This document shows, piece by piece, positions 22,610 through 22,946 of a stretch of 22,946 nt of DNA. The notes under the pieces were generated by a model that made no database searches, was not told where the DNA came from, and worked only from the letters and a program-made list of their open reading frames with translations. A program made the position numbers and the translations under genes. How positions within the stretch are numbered: position 1 is the stretch's first letter; each line of letters starts with the position of its first letter. The DNA is from a bacterium (GTDB taxonomy: Bacteria > Latescibacterota > UBA2968 > UBA8231): NCBI GenBank assembly GCA_027593305.1, contig JAQCJA010000015.1:1-22946 (forward strand), in the 5' to 3' direction.

Positions 22610-22946
22610 GTGAACGCGCCGAGCCACATTCTTCTCTCTCGAGAATTGCGGACCGAAATGTGGCTCGCCCTCGCCGCCCGTCTGCGCGAAGGTCAGGCGC
22701 TGTACTCGAACGCCCATTTCAGAGCGGCCTTGCTGGAGATCTACGAACAGGTCACGGGCCAACCGCCGCCCTCGCAGGTTGCCGAAGAGGTTGGGGAGAT
22801 GGTCGAGACGGTCAATCGGGAGCACCCTGAAACGTATCTGGCGCAGGCCGTGCAGAATGGCATAGCCAAAGCCTTTGAGGAGGGCGTTCGCCGACACAAC
22901 TGGGATCTGGTCAAGATTCAGTCCCAGGGAGCTCGGGCTCTGAGGC
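22610..22946 (+). CDS. Unrecognised protein, 3' end outside window
   Basis: A frame opens after a TAG at 22559 and stays open to the right edge (112 codons from GTG 22610). The encoded start, MNAPSHILLSRELRTEMWLA-like, runs into a helical sequence with ALAARLREGQALYSNAHFRAALLEIYEQVTG and VAEEVGEMVETVNREHP. Codon use and the mostly alpha-helical, charged composition support a real gene, but I recognise no family. GTG 22610 is the most likely start because the amphipathic helix begins before the alternative ATG at 22658; neither has a clear ribosome binding site. It follows cysS by about 130 bases, which hold no other evident gene. Confidence 0.65.
   Translation, partial: MNAPSHILLSRELRTEMWLALAARLREGQALYSNAHFRAALLEIYEQVTGQPPPSQVAEEVGEMVETVNREHPETYLAQAVQNGIAKAFEEGVRRHNWDLVKIQSQGARALR
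22620..22667. repeat. Inverted repeat, 11-bp perfect arms
   Basis: CGAGCCACATT (22620-22630) is the exact reverse complement of AATGTGGCTCG (22657-22667), separated by 26 bases. It lies at the start of the right-edge gene, and the alternative ATG at 22658 is within the right arm. A translational or binding role is possible but unproven. Confidence 0.6.

Noticed and set aside
1..22946. CRISPR arrays, insertion sequences, riboswitches or rRNA
   Set aside because: No regularly spaced repeats, transposase-like proteins, paired terminal repeats or rRNA-like segments were noticed on reading.

Overview
The window reads as a chromosomal segment of a moderately GC-rich, aerobically respiring, diderm bacterium. 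Evidence for a diderm is a TolC-type outer-membrane factor, a predicted lipoprotein cytochrome and Tat- and heme-dependent periplasmic proteins. The gene content (alternative complex III joined to a caa3 oxidase, polyphosphate glucokinase, divergent GroES-like protein, pentapeptide-repeat proteins) suits lineages such as Acidobacteriota, Gemmatimonadota or the FCB group. I cannot name a taxon from the sequence alone.

Left block (1-5922, + strand): a pentapeptide-repeat protein that enters from the left edge; a TolC-family gene broken by two single-base frameshifts; a serine beta-lactamase-like hydrolase overlapping its end; a DUF362 protein; a polyphosphate/ATP ROK glucokinase (ppgK); and a divergent GroES-like protein. 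A perfect 19-bp stem hairpin at 5881-5922 closes this block and also faces the end of the opposing operon.

Central block (18443 down to 5962, - strand): one tightly packed 12-gene respiratory operon with gaps of about 30 bases or less and many start/stop overlaps. Its order is actA-actB-actC-actD-actE-actF (alternative complex III, quinol:cytochrome c oxidoreductase), a 142-aa membrane-anchored protein of unknown role, a SCO copper chaperone, then coxB-coxA-coxC-coxD (caa3-type oxidase). Electrons would pass from quinol through the ActB Fe-S clusters and the ActA/ActE hemes to the heme c domain fused to CoxB, then CuA, heme a and the heme a3-CuB centre. CoxA carries Tyr-Ser-His-Pro in place of Gly-His-Pro-Glu, the signature of A2-type heme-copper oxidases.

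Divergent control region (18444-18757): no convincing gene. It holds a good sigma70-type promoter for the tRNA to its right, a candidate promoter for the act-cox operon on the other strand, and an 11-bp tandem repeat in the operon leader.

Right block (18758-22946): tRNA-Arg(CCT) with encoded CCA; a second pentapeptide-repeat protein resembling the first; a convergent dicarboxylate/amino acid:cation symporter; divergent cysS; and the 5' part of an unrecognised gene running off the right edge.

The respiratory operon is a known type of arrangement. The less explained items are the 142-aa protein between actF and the SCO gene, the two related pentapeptide proteins, the GroES-like protein with no GroEL in view, the doubly frameshifted TolC gene, a 19-bp tandem repeat with hairpin potential at the pentapeptide/TolC junction, and the control region upstream of actA.
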